Source: Flavobacteriales bacterium UBA6057
Lineage (GTDB): Bacteria > Bacteroidota > Bacteroidia > Flavobacteriales_G > Salibacteraceae
Length of the DNA stretch: 64,000 nucleotides
NCBI GenBank assembly: GCA_002428995.1
Contig: DIYJ01000014.1
Location: forward strand, 62,001-126,000
Direction of reading: 5' to 3'
Position 1 is the stretch's first letter. The number at the start of each line of letters is the position of its first letter. This document shows positions 9,140 through 17,099 of this stretch, piece by piece. A program made the position numbers and the translations under genes. Below the pieces are notes generated by a model. It had not been told where the DNA came from. It ran no database searches and worked only from the letters and a program-made list of their open reading frames with translations.

Positions 9140-10048
9140 ATGATGAAACGACTCTTACCTATCGGCTTTTTGCTCGTGTTGCTGGCCTGTAGCGAGCAAC
9201 CAAAGGAAACCACTCCCGCACCGGAAGAAGCGGCACCTGTGGAGGACAACGCAGAACTGAAAGCCTTGCACGACAACGATCAGAAAGACCGAAAAGCGGG
9301 AGAAATAGACTGGGCGGTGGTCAACAAGCGAGACAGCGCGCGCAGGGTTCGTGTGTACGAAATGCTGGATCAGGATTTGGTGAGAACAGCCAATGATTAC
9401 TACCATGCGGCAATGGTTTTCCAGCATGGGCTGGACTCCGTTTCCTATGGGATGGCCGTGAAGCTGATGCGAACGGCTGTGGAGATGGATACTTCCATGA
9501 ACAAGTGGTTGCTGGCAGCGGCCATCGATCGCGACCTTTTGAGCAGAAACAAACCGCAGATCTATGGCACCCAGTATTCACGCCCCAACGGGAAGTGGGT
9601 GCTGAGCGAAATGGATACCACGCAGGTAACGGATGAAGAAAGGAAGGCCTACGGTGTGCCTGCCCTGGCCCAGCAACGAGCTCGCGTAAAGCAGATGAAT
9701 CTGAAAACGCTCTACGAGCGATGGACTGAAGTGCAGTCTGTGGACGAAATCCTGGAGTTCATTCGAAAGGAACAAGCGACCGAATCGGAATACGATGTTT
9801 CAGAGGATGGTATCAACAGGTTTGGCTATCAGCTGATGGACGCGGACAACATGGATGGAGCGCTCAGCGTGCTTAAGCTAAACACCGAACTGTTCCCTGA
9901 AGGTTTCAATACCTACGACAGCTATGGAGAATGCCTCCTGAAAATGGGCCGTACAGAAGAAGCGCTGGCCGCTTATCGTAAATCGCTGGAGCTGAATCCA
10001 GACAACAGCCACGCTGCGAGGGTCATTGCAGAAAACTCGTCATCCTAG
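9140..10048 (+). CDS. DUF6624-like lipoprotein with C-terminal TPR
   Basis: A 302-residue lipoprotein. The signal peptide ends in a lipobox LLAC with Cys17 as the lipid-bearing residue, followed by a Pro/Glu-rich linker. Residues about 75-170 resemble DUF6624, a domain of unknown role: NKWLLAAAIDRDLLSRNKPQ then IYGTQY. The C-terminal ~90 residues are two TPR-like helix pairs (DADNMDGALSVLKLNTELFP ... EEALAAYRKSLELNPDNSHA), suggesting a protein-binding role. The gene follows the serine hydrolase by 42 bases and may serve with it, but that is only proximity. Confidence 0.8.
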   Translation: MMKRLLPIGFLLVLLACSEQPKETTPAPEEAAPVEDNAELKALHDNDQKDRKAGEIDWAVVNKRDSARRVRVYEMLDQDLVRTANDYYHAAMVFQHGLDSVSYGMAVKLMRTAVEMDTSMNKWLLAAAIDRDLLSRNKPQIYGTQYSRPNGKWVLSEMDTTQVTDEERKAYGVPALAQQRARVKQMNLKTLYERWTEVQSVDEILEFIRKEQATESEYDVSEDGINRFGYQLMDADNMDGALSVLKLNTELFPEGFNTYDSYGECLLKMGRTEEALAAYRKSLELNPDNSHAARVIAENSSS

Positions 10049-10124
10049 TCAACCCAGCGTTTCGATGCGCTACCCAGCATGAGTAAAGAGCGCTTCTTGC
10101 ATGCGGTCTTCAAGCCAAATACGG

Positions 10125-10667
10125 ATGAATGAAAGTGTAAAGCATCTAAGAACAAAAGCGGGGCTCACACAACGTGAGCTTGCAGAAAAGACGGGGTTAT
10201 CGATTCGAACGATTCAGCGCATTGAATCGAACAACCTCGCTCCGAAGGGACACACTTTAAAGACCCTTTCCACCTTCTTCGGAGTAGAAACCAATGCCTT
10301 AGCAGGCCACAGCACAGATGTGACGGCCGTTTTAAAAACGATCAACTTGTCTGTGCTGGTTTCGATCATTCTTCCGCTGTTCCACATTGCATTGCCTGTT
10401 CTGATCTGGAGAAGGCACAAAGCCATCCCCGCCATCAATGACGCAGGGCGACAAATCATCAGCGTTCAGATTTTCTGGTCCATCGGATACGTGCTTCTGA
10501 TGATCGTCTCAGGCTTCCTTCAGGCCCTCATGCCTGACAACATTCCACTGATACTTCTGGTCATGCTGATGCTCATCATCATTAACATCGCCATTGTGTC
10601 TCGAACAGCCCAGCGCATCACTCAGGGAAACTTAGACCTCTTTCCAACAGAACTACGCCTCATGTAG
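10125..10667 (+). CDS. Membrane-tethered XRE-type transcriptional regulator (HTH plus DUF4870-like)
   Basis: A 180-residue protein from ATG 10125; an ATG 24 bases upstream is possible, but the extra residues look non-family. Residues about 5-58 form a helix-turn-helix of the XRE/Cro type (LRTKAGLTQRELAEKTGLSI, then RTIQRIESN). The rest has three hydrophobic segments resembling DUF4870: WRRHKAIPAINDAGRQIISV lies between the first and second, and IPLILLVMLMLIIINIAIV is the third. Thus a DNA-binding head is anchored to the inner membrane. Such fusions are common in Flavobacteriia but their signals and targets are unknown. The small membrane protein just downstream is a candidate partner. Confidence 0.85.
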   Translation: MNESVKHLRTKAGLTQRELAEKTGLSIRTIQRIESNNLAPKGHTLKTLSTFFGVETNALAGHSTDVTAVLKTINLSVLVSIILPLFHIALPVLIWRRHKAIPAINDAGRQIISVQIFWSIGYVLLMIVSGFLQALMPDNIPLILLVMLMLIIINIAIVSRTAQRITQGNLDLFPTELRLM

Positions 10668-10806
10668 CGCTATCAGGGCGATTGGCATAAAATTGTCACC
10701 TTTCTGTCGCCTCATAAATCGGTGCTTCGCCTCAACTTCGCCATCCTAAAACTCAGACCCAGGCGAGCAACTTGTGCCTGGAACGTGCCCTGCAAAACAC
10801 CATCGT

Positions 10807-11220
10807 ATGCGCTCACTTCACACCAAATCACTGCTTCGATTTATTGTTCTCTTCCTCTCGATGCCCCTTATAAATTCAGTGCTCTTTGGCATTGGAACCC
10901 TCGTCCACACCATGGACAGAACCTATATTTCTCCTGAACAGTTTTCAGACTATCAGCAGTCCACCATTCTCATGTTGAGCTTTTCAGCATTGGCAGTGTT
11001 GGTCATCGAATTGCTCTTCGCCTACTCGAAAATTGAAAGCCGAACAGCAAGTGTTGGATACCTCGCCATGGTTATCATCCTAATAGCCCTGACCTTCGGT
11101 CAATTTTCGTTTCGCCCGCTGGAACATGGATTGACGTGTGGGTCGATGCTCCTCGTGATCCCCTTTCGCCTGATGCTAACGCAAGCTTTCCCGTCCCTTT
11201 TTGAACGGCTCAGTACGTAG
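10807..11220 (+). CDS. Small polytopic membrane protein, function unknown
   Basis: A 137-residue protein from ATG 10807; the frame opens 33 bases earlier, but MRSLHTKSLLRF gives a natural positively charged start. Four hydrophobic stretches suggest four membrane helices: FIVLFLSMPLINSVLFGIG, ILMLSFSALAVLVIELLFAY, VGYLAMVIILIALTFGQF and TCGSMLLVIPFRLML. No recognised family. It follows the membrane-tethered regulator by 139 bases on the same strand, so a functional link is possible but not shown. Confidence 0.6.
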   Translation: MRSLHTKSLLRFIVLFLSMPLINSVLFGIGTLVHTMDRTYISPEQFSDYQQSTILMLSFSALAVLVIELLFAYSKIESRTASVGYLAMVIILIALTFGQFSFRPLEHGLTCGSMLLVIPFRLMLTQAFPSLFERLST

Positions 11221-11384
11221 AGCAACACCAAGCAGCACCTCGTTTCCAAATCGAAATCACAGGCACTGCTAGTGATTCCTTTTTCGCACTCTTTCAGGGA
11301 AAACAAGCTGTCGATAGCGCTGCAGATTATTACCGATTGAGCGTTCGCGAACGAACCCAATCTAAGTAACATTGTAGCATCGCT

Positions 11385-12737
11385 ATGAGTGACAAAAAGG
11401 ATCTGACGCAGGGAAGTGTTCCCAAAAAGCTGGTTCAGCTTGCCTTGCCGATGATGTTGGGCATCATGAGCATGGTGGCCTTCAACCTGATCGACACCTT
11501 TTATGTAGGCCAGTTGGGAAAGAGAGAATTGGCGGCACTCAGCTTCACCTTCCCCGTGATCATGGTCATTTTCAGCTTCATTCAGGGCTTGGGCATTGGT
11601 GCCACGGCTTTGATTGCCAAATCGATTGGTCAAAAGAACCGCGATAAAGCCGCCCGCGAAACCACAGACAGTGTAGCGTTGACCCTTTTGATTACTGGAT
11701 TCTTTGTCATCATAGGTCTGTTTACACTCGAGCCTACGTTCCAACTCTTAGGGGCTGATGACGACACCGCTCCGCTGGTGCAGGAATACATGCGCATCTG
11801 GTATTTCGCCTTGTTTTTTGTGTCGGTGCCCTTTGTGGGCAACAGTGCTATCAGGGCTACGGGAGATGCACGCACTCCGGCCTTCATCATGCTGTTTGCG
11901 GTGATTGTCAACGCCATCCTTGACCCCATTCTCATTTTCGGTTACCTGGGCGCTCCGGCACTTGGGCTTCAAGGTGCGGCCATTGCTACGGCCATATCGA
12001 GGGGAATGACCATGATCCTGTCCTTTTACATTCTCATCAAGCGGGAGAAGCTCGTCACCTTTATCACTCCCTCCCGAGAGGTGCTAGCGGGCTGTTGGAA
12101 GAGCATTTTGTACATCGCGCTTCCTTCCGGGTTGGCGCGGCTGGTAGTTCCCATCGCTACCGCCATCATCACGGGAATATTGGCCAGCTACGGAGATTAT
12201 GCGGTAGCCGCATTTGGTGTAGGAAGCCGCATCGAGTTTTTGGCCTCCAGCATTTTGTTTGCGTTGGCCGCCTCCATCGGGCCGTTCGTGGGTCAGAACT
12301 TTGGAAGCGGAAACCTGGACCGTGTGAAAGAAGCGCTCCGTGTGAGCATACGGTTCGCCATCGCCTGGGGGCTTTTTACCTGGGTGGTACTCGCGCTGTT
12401 TGCCCAGCCTATTGCCTCCGTATTCAATGACAATGCAGATGTCATCGAAACCGTGCAATGGTACCTGTGGATCGTTCCCGCAGGTTTTGGCTTGCAAGGT
12501 GTATTAAGCGTGATCAACAGCCATCTCAATACCATTGGCAAACCGCTGCAAGCGTCCATGATCATTGTGATTCAGATGCTGGTACTTGGAATTCCCGCCA
12601 TCTTCATCGGAAAAGAATGGGCAGGCATCCAGGGCATTTTCGCGGCACTCGCTATCACCTATGTGCTGGGAGGCGCCATTTCGCTGGGCGCCAATCAACA
12701 GATGATGAAAAAGCTAAAGGCGTCTACACCCGAGTAA
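11385..12737 (+). CDS. MATE family efflux transporter
   Basis: A 450-residue protein of standard length for MATE (NorM/DinF-like) cation-coupled exporters, with two homologous halves of six helices each. Recognisable segments are the start LVQLALPMMLGIMSMVAFNL with IDTFYVGQLG, the RATGDARTPAFIMLFAVIVN loop in the first half, and LAASIGPFVGQNFGSGNLDR in the second. It sits in the inner membrane and would expel small cationic or aromatic compounds using a Na+ or H+ gradient; the substrate cannot be told. The region before it (11221-11384) shows only a palindrome GTTCGCGAAC. A repeat element follows the stop codon by 8 bases. Confidence 0.93.
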   Translation: MSDKKDLTQGSVPKKLVQLALPMMLGIMSMVAFNLIDTFYVGQLGKRELAALSFTFPVIMVIFSFIQGLGIGATALIAKSIGQKNRDKAARETTDSVALTLLITGFFVIIGLFTLEPTFQLLGADDDTAPLVQEYMRIWYFALFFVSVPFVGNSAIRATGDARTPAFIMLFAVIVNAILDPILIFGYLGAPALGLQGAAIATAISRGMTMILSFYILIKREKLVTFITPSREVLAGCWKSILYIALPSGLARLVVPIATAIITGILASYGDYAVAAFGVGSRIEFLASSILFALAASIGPFVGQNFGSGNLDRVKEALRVSIRFAIAWGLFTWVVLALFAQPIASVFNDNADVIETVQWYLWIVPAGFGLQGVLSVINSHLNTIGKPLQASMIIVIQMLVLGIPAIFIGKEWAGIQGIFAALAITYVLGGAISLGANQQMMKKLKASTPE

Positions 12738-12745
12738 TCAGGACC

Positions 12746-12781
12746 CATCATCTGATGATCTAATTATCCAATGATCTGATC
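12746..12781 (-). repeat. Octamer-based intergenic repeat, copy 3 (reverse strand)
   Basis: Read on the minus strand: GATCAGAT, CATTGGAT, AATTAGAT, CATCAGAT, GATG, the same 8-base period as copies at 7141 and 31167 (30 of 36 positions equal to the latter). It fills most of the 45-base gap between two convergent genes. Confidence 0.65.
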
Positions 12782-12782
12782 A

Positions 12783-13541
12783 TCACCCCATCAAAGGTTC
12801 CGCCAACAACATCACCACGTGTGCCAGCATGTGCGCAATCATCGCGCTCTCCAGCCCTTTCTTCCAGTAGAGCCAGCCAAAGGCAATTCCACCGATGGAG
12901 TTACCGATGAGGATGTACGTCAGCAATCCGAGCGAAGGGTCTCCCACAGCCTGATAAGCCACCGGGAAGTGACCCGCAGCAAACACCAATGCAGAAACCA
13001 GGATGCTAATCCAGAAAACACTGGGTTTCACACCGCCCAAAATCATGGAGAGCAGCCATGCAATGAAGCTCATCAAACCGAAGCGCATCAGCAGCTCCTC
13101 GGTAATTCCCCCATACAGCAGCCGGGCGGCCACCGAGGGCTGCAGCGACTCTCCAAGTTCAATGAACTCAGCCGGCAGGATGGGATGAAACACAAGGCCG
13201 GTCAGACTGAGCAACACCCCGGCCACGACTCCACCCAGCACACCATACTTCAGGAGGTCCATGAAGTCAAGGTCTCCCTGATCGAGGCCCACCGCTTTTT
13301 CTACAAGCGGCACCCTCAGTCCAACGCGATGATGGAAAAAAGCACCCAGGAATACGGCTAATATCAATAGAACAGAAGGGTTAATCAGCAGGAGCAGTTT
13401 AATCTGCCCATCGGAAAATTGATCCCTCAGAAGTGCCTCCATTTCAGGCGGCAGCGGAAGGTCCATGGTAAGCGTGGACGCAACGCCAATAAACCCGAGG
13501 AAGATCAGAATGACCGCAAGGGCCAGCCTTTGCTTATTCAT
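12783..13541 (-). CDS. CPBP family intramembrane metalloprotease
   Basis: A 252-residue polytopic membrane protein with the CPBP (Abi/Rce1-like) motifs in order: Glu-Glu in GGITEELLMRFGLMSF, a histidine in FAAGHFPVAY, and the last histidines in SAMIAHMLAHVVML. Together these residues line the active site in the membrane. Family members process prenylated proteins in eukaryotes; in bacteria they act in bacteriocin immunity, signalling or unknown peptide processing. Convergent with the MATE gene. The nearest upstream gene on the same strand starts 102 bases away, so an operon with it is uncertain. Confidence 0.9.
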   Translation of the reverse strand: MNKQRLALAVILIFLGFIGVASTLTMDLPLPPEMEALLRDQFSDGQIKLLLLINPSVLLILAVFLGAFFHHRVGLRVPLVEKAVGLDQGDLDFMDLLKYGVLGGVVAGVLLSLTGLVFHPILPAEFIELGESLQPSVAARLLYGGITEELLMRFGLMSFIAWLLSMILGGVKPSVFWISILVSALVFAAGHFPVAYQAVGDPSLGLLTYILIGNSIGGIAFGWLYWKKGLESAMIAHMLAHVVMLLAEPLMG

Positions 13542-13643
13542 TGTTCAGGTGTTGAGATGGTTGAATTTAGGCTATGAAAGGTAGGGCTTTCTGCTGATCG
13601 GATTCCTCACCTGATTCAACAAATATTCGATCAGCCTAACCCA

Positions 13644-14189
13644 TCAGCAGCCCCAACTTTGGAGGGTCAAAACGCCCGCCTGTTGCTTGAGCATGAGGGG
13701 AATTTCCTCGAAGGTGCACCGCGGCTCGATGGTGAATGAAATCTTCCCTCCGGCATCGAAGTCTTGATTGCCATACACGCGGAACACTCGTGAGTAAGTA
13801 GTGCGCTCCCTGATCCAGTCTCCAGGTTCCTGATCTTTCAGGCCCCACAGCTGCTGCGAGTTTGGAGTCTCTTCCAAATCACTGCTCCAGGACACGTTTG
13901 GATTCCGGCTGAGGTCCATTTTAAAGGCTCCGGTGTAGTTCTTATCCGACATGGGCGAAGCTGTGTAGCCATCTTCCTTGAAATCGATGACGGCCACCAG
14001 ATCATACACGTTGTCTTCCACTCGCTCCAGGCTGATCTCGAGGGAATACAAGTCGTCATTGACGGTGAATTTACTCTGTGTTGTGCGCTCCGAATCGGCA
14101 GGTGATACATCGCTGAGAAAGGAATGGCCGATGAAAGCCATCACCAGAAGAATGGGTTTGAATGAAAAAAGGTGACCGTAAGCAATCAT
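13644..14189 (-). CDS. Exported protein of unknown function, divergent from a membrane regulator
   Basis: A 181-residue protein. A long hydrophobic N-terminus (HLFSFKPILLVMAFIGHSFL) is a probable signal peptide. The mature part is beta-rich, with strands such as LYSLEISLERVEDNVYDLVA and GGKISFTIEPRCTF, and ends in Cys. I do not recognise the family. The gene is divergent from the membrane-spanning winged-helix regulator at 14335, 145 bases away; this is the usual layout of a regulator and its target, so it may be controlled by that regulator or feed its periplasmic sensor (inference). Confidence 0.65.
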   Translation of the reverse strand: MIAYGHLFSFKPILLVMAFIGHSFLSDVSPADSERTTQSKFTVNDDLYSLEISLERVEDNVYDLVAVIDFKEDGYTASPMSDKNYTGAFKMDLSRNPNVSWSSDLEETPNSQQLWGLKDQEPGDWIRERTTYSRVFRVYGNQDFDAGGKISFTIEPRCTFEEIPLMLKQQAGVLTLQSWGC

Positions 14190-14322
14190 GATTTTATGTT
14201 TTTAAGTTTCACGTTGGTTTGATTCAGGATGAATCTAGAAGCACCCACAGAATCAATGAGTTAACCGAATGTAAATCAGTGTAAAATGAAGTGAAGGGCC
14301 GACAAAACCAGGGTATCAGGCG

Positions 14323-14330
14323 TAGATTTG
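14323..14330 (+). promoter_or_regulatory. -7 element abutting the start codon
   Basis: TAGATTTG matches TAnnTTTG and ends 4 bases before ATG 14335, giving TAGATTTGCAGCATG. If used, the transcript would begin at or just before the start codon, i.e. be leaderless or nearly so. No good -33 box was seen. Confidence 0.4.
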
Positions 14331-14334
14331 CAGC

Positions 14335-15198
14335 ATGCTAATCCGGTACGTGCTTGCATTCATTTGTCTCCTGTTCCTGCCACAGGCAGTGTTCGCCAAT
14401 GATCAAACGAACACAAGGAGTGAGCAAAAGCACATGGAGGTGACCATGCGGATGATTGGCCACAAAGTGCTTCAAGTCTCTGGCGATTCACAGTCCTTGG
14501 TGATGCCTGTCAAAAAAGCGGAAGACACTTATCGGATTGCATTTCAATCAGACTTTGCCTTCAGCCCTGATGCCGTAAGCAGGGAGATTGACAGCATCAT
14601 GCTCGTTTCGCAGGCGAGCAATCATTACACGGTCGAATTCATCCAATGTGAAAGCGATGAAGTAGTCTATGGCTACGAAGCGAATGACTCCTCAGGGCTT
14701 AACGCGTGCAGAGGCCGGAGCTATCCGATGGGTTGTTACGAGCTGCTGATCACTCCTCTGGACCGTGGAAGCGAAGGTTTGAGCGAAGCCAGTAATTCGA
14801 TTTCCAGTGGAGTAGTTTTAGGAGGCATCGCAGCCCTACTGCTGGCGGCCTTCGGTGGGTTCTTCATCGCGCGCAGAGCGGCTGCAAAAGGCGACCCTTT
14901 CATCACACGCATCGGTCAATTTGTGTTTGACAGGCGCAACATGGAGCTCCGGTTGGATGATACACGCATAGAACTCACCAGCAAGGAGTCGGATTTGCTG
15001 CATCTGCTGCGCGCCTCCGCGAATGATACCGTTGAACGAGAAGATATTCTAAAGGCCGTTTGGCAAGACGATGGCGACTACGTAGGCCGCACACTGGATG
15101 TGTTTGTCTCGAAACTCCGCAAGAAGTTGGAGCCGGACGAAAGTGTGAGGATCATCAATATCCGCGGTGTGGGATATAAGCTGGTCTTGAACGACTAG
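14335..15198 (+). CDS. Membrane-spanning winged-helix transcriptional regulator, DNA-binding domain at C-terminus
   Basis: A 287-residue protein with an unusual order. Residues 1-21 are a signal peptide (CLLFLPQAVFA). Residues 22-155 form a small periplasmic domain with Cys105, Cys125 and Cys134. Residues 158-180 are a membrane helix (VVLGGIAALLLAAFGGFFIA) followed by basic residues. Residues 190-284 are an OmpR/PhoB-type winged helix (IELTSKESDLLHLL, REDILKAVW, RTLDVFVSKLRKKL, IRGVGYKL). There is no receiver or kinase domain. This reverses the topology of ToxR/CadC, where the winged helix is N-terminal. It should sense a periplasmic state and bind DNA directly from the membrane. The divergent neighbour at 13644-14189 is the obvious candidate target. 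Confidence 0.85.
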   Translation: MLIRYVLAFICLLFLPQAVFANDQTNTRSEQKHMEVTMRMIGHKVLQVSGDSQSLVMPVKKAEDTYRIAFQSDFAFSPDAVSREIDSIMLVSQASNHYTVEFIQCESDEVVYGYEANDSSGLNACRGRSYPMGCYELLITPLDRGSEGLSEASNSISSGVVLGGIAALLLAAFGGFFIARRAAAKGDPFITRIGQFVFDRRNMELRLDDTRIELTSKESDLLHLLRASANDTVEREDILKAVWQDDGDYVGRTLDVFVSKLRKKLEPDESVRIINIRGVGYKLVLND

Positions 15199-15329
15199 AG
15201 CACCCTCCTTGCAGGCCTTCGCCCTCTGCTGACTGAGATACCCAAACACCCTGAGCTGAATACCCGATTGTACGTAGATCCACCGATTCGCGGTGCAGGA
15301 ACTTTGCCCCGAATCAACACGTCAATCCA

Positions 15330-16322
15330 ATGAACAAGTGGGTAACAATCGCTCTGGTGGCAACCGTTTGCATGCTTCAACCTAGTGCATTTGCACAGGA
15401 TAGCATGGCAGAAATCACAGAAATGCTGAGCGATGAAAAAGGCTATCAAAAGCTGAAGAAGTCTGGCATTGTCCAGCATCTGACCAACGCTGTGAAATAT
15501 CCTTCGGGATACAACAAGATGCTGCAAAAGCCTTTCAAGGCGGAGCGCATCGGCATCCTCTGCCTTACGATACAGGAGGGCACGAAGGAATCTTCTGTAG
15601 CAAGGGAAGTGCTGAAGGAGCTTTCAACCACCGTGACACCAGCGCTGGAAGCCGCACTGAAAGAGGCGGGCAAAGCGCAGGGCGTGGAAATTCTGACTCC
15701 GAAAGAATATTTGAAAACAGAAGCCGATCAGGCGGCCTACGATCGGCTGGACATTCCCGGAAACTCTGGAAACTCCTATGCAGTAGCTGCACCGGGTTAT
15801 CGCCCCATTGTTTGGTTTGGCGGCACCAACACCACGTTCGGAGGATTGAAAAAGGAGGACTACAAGGCGTTGGGGAATCTGCTTCTGGCTTGCGATCTGG
15901 ATGCCTTCATCGTGGTATCCGTGAACACGGTCTACGGCAAGCTTCAGAAGAAGGGAAAGAAAGACGTACGCAACGACATCAACAAAGCGCTGCGCTTCCA
16001 CAGCTTCACCAGCAATACGATTTGGCGAAACCAAACACCTCAGAACCCCAATGTGAAGTATCCGAAGATCCTCGGTGGTTTTGTGGGATCCTTTCTAGGG
16101 CCGTGGAGCGTTCTCACCCGCGGTGGGCTTACCATTCAGGAATACTTCCGGGGCAAGGTGAATCAAAAAGAATCCACCTACCGCAACCTGGTGAGAGACA
16201 TTCATTTGGTAGAGGATTATTCAGACGACCTGAACACGATGCTCACAAGTTTTGCCACGTACATGATCGCCACCAACAAAGAGGCTGTGGCGGAGATGAA
16301 CCGAAAGAACAAGCTGGAATAA
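15330..16322 (+). CDS. Exported protein of unknown function
   Basis: A 330-residue protein. Residues 1-22 are a signal peptide ending PSAFA-Q. The mature protein is mixed alpha/beta: a strand ERIGILCLTI, long helices rich in Lys and Glu, and a central block AAPGYRPIVWFGGTNTTFGG then ALGNLLLACDLDAFIVVSVN. No catalytic motif is evident and I do not recognise the family. It stands between the regulator gene and the HAD gene, 60 bases before the latter. The segment ILGGFVGSFLGPWSVLTRGG is glycine-rich and mildly hydrophobic but probably not membrane spanning. Confidence 0.65.
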   Translation: MNKWVTIALVATVCMLQPSAFAQDSMAEITEMLSDEKGYQKLKKSGIVQHLTNAVKYPSGYNKMLQKPFKAERIGILCLTIQEGTKESSVAREVLKELSTTVTPALEAALKEAGKAQGVEILTPKEYLKTEADQAAYDRLDIPGNSGNSYAVAAPGYRPIVWFGGTNTTFGGLKKEDYKALGNLLLACDLDAFIVVSVNTVYGKLQKKGKKDVRNDINKALRFHSFTSNTIWRNQTPQNPNVKYPKILGGFVGSFLGPWSVLTRGGLTIQEYFRGKVNQKESTYRNLVRDIHLVEDYSDDLNTMLTSFATYMIATNKEAVAEMNRKNKLE

Positions 16323-16382
16323 CCAGCAGAGGATTTCAGGCGCTTGGCCAACACCTCAGAGCGCACTAGCTTCGAAGCCTGA

Positions 16383-17018
16383 ATGAAGTACAAGTGCATC
16401 CTGTTTGATTGCGATGGCATCCTGGTAGACAGTGAGGAAATCTCCAATGCCGTACTGCAAACCATGGTGACCGAGGCTGGAGCCGACCTCGATCTCCACA
16501 ACATCTACGATCGCTTCGCTGGTAAGTCACTGAAAGAGATTTTCAGGATGATTGAAACGCTGGGAGGCATCTCCTTCCCTGAAACGTTTGAGCAGGATTA
16601 CCGCAAACGGACTTACGAAGCTTTCAAGACAGAGCTCAAACCCGTGAAAGGCGTCCATGAGCTGCTGGAGAAAGTGACCGTGCCCTATTGCGTGGCCTCC
16701 AGCGGACCGCCCGAGAAAATAAGACTCAACCTCACAGTAACAGGACTCATCCAACATTTCGAAGGGCGAATCTTCAGCTCCTACGACATCGGCAGTTGGA
16801 AACCTGATCCGCAGATTTTTGAGCATGCAGCTCAAACCATGGGATTCGAGCCGGGCGAATGCGCAGTCATTGAGGACAGCCTCTCAGGAATTCAAGCCGG
16901 AATAGCAGGTGGATTTGACGTGTATGGGATGGCTAAGGAGCACAACCAGGCTCTTTTCAAAGACGCAGGAGCTGTCGTTTTCCATGACCTGGAATCGCTG
17001 CATCCACTATTGATTTAA
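16383..17018 (+). CDS. HAD-superfamily phosphatase/phosphomutase (beta-PGM-like)
   Basis: A 211-residue protein with all four HAD motifs: I, the nucleophile Asp9 and Asp11 in FDCDGILVDSE; II, Ser in CVASSG; III, Lys in GSWKPDP; IV, the acidic pair in VIEDSLSGIQA. The cap between residues 15 and 80 is the helical C1 type of the beta-phosphoglucomutase/phosphoglycolate phosphatase group. It would act on a small phosphorylated metabolite in the cytoplasm; whether phosphatase or mutase cannot be settled here. No operon partner is evident, as neighbours encode exported proteins. Confidence 0.9.
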   Translation: MKYKCILFDCDGILVDSEEISNAVLQTMVTEAGADLDLHNIYDRFAGKSLKEIFRMIETLGGISFPETFEQDYRKRTYEAFKTELKPVKGVHELLEKVTVPYCVASSGPPEKIRLNLTVTGLIQHFEGRIFSSYDIGSWKPDPQIFEHAAQTMGFEPGECAVIEDSLSGIQAGIAGGFDVYGMAKEHNQALFKDAGAVVFHDLESLHPLLI

Positions 17019-17063
17019 TATAGATGGCCAGCCTCTGGCTATTCACGGGCCTGCTGACCTCTT

Positions 17064-17071
17064 TATGTTTG
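17064..17071 (+). promoter_or_regulatory. Possible -7 element
   Basis: TATGTTTG fits TAnnTTTG and lies 28 bases before ATG 17100. The -33 region is not convincing. Confidence 0.3.
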
Positions 17072-17099
17072 TGTGGTAATCCCTGATTTAATCACACTC

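Noticed and set aside
11343..11352. Palindrome GTTCGCGAAC before the MATE gene
   Set aside because: A single 10-base palindrome is expected by chance; no second site and no regulator known to fit.
11100..11744. Minus-strand open frame across the start of the MATE gene
   Set aside because: Overlaps the well-supported MATE start; His- and Gln-rich product without family features.
17020..17046. Terminator after the HAD gene
   Set aside because: There is a small GGCCAG/CTGGCT stem but no T-run after it.
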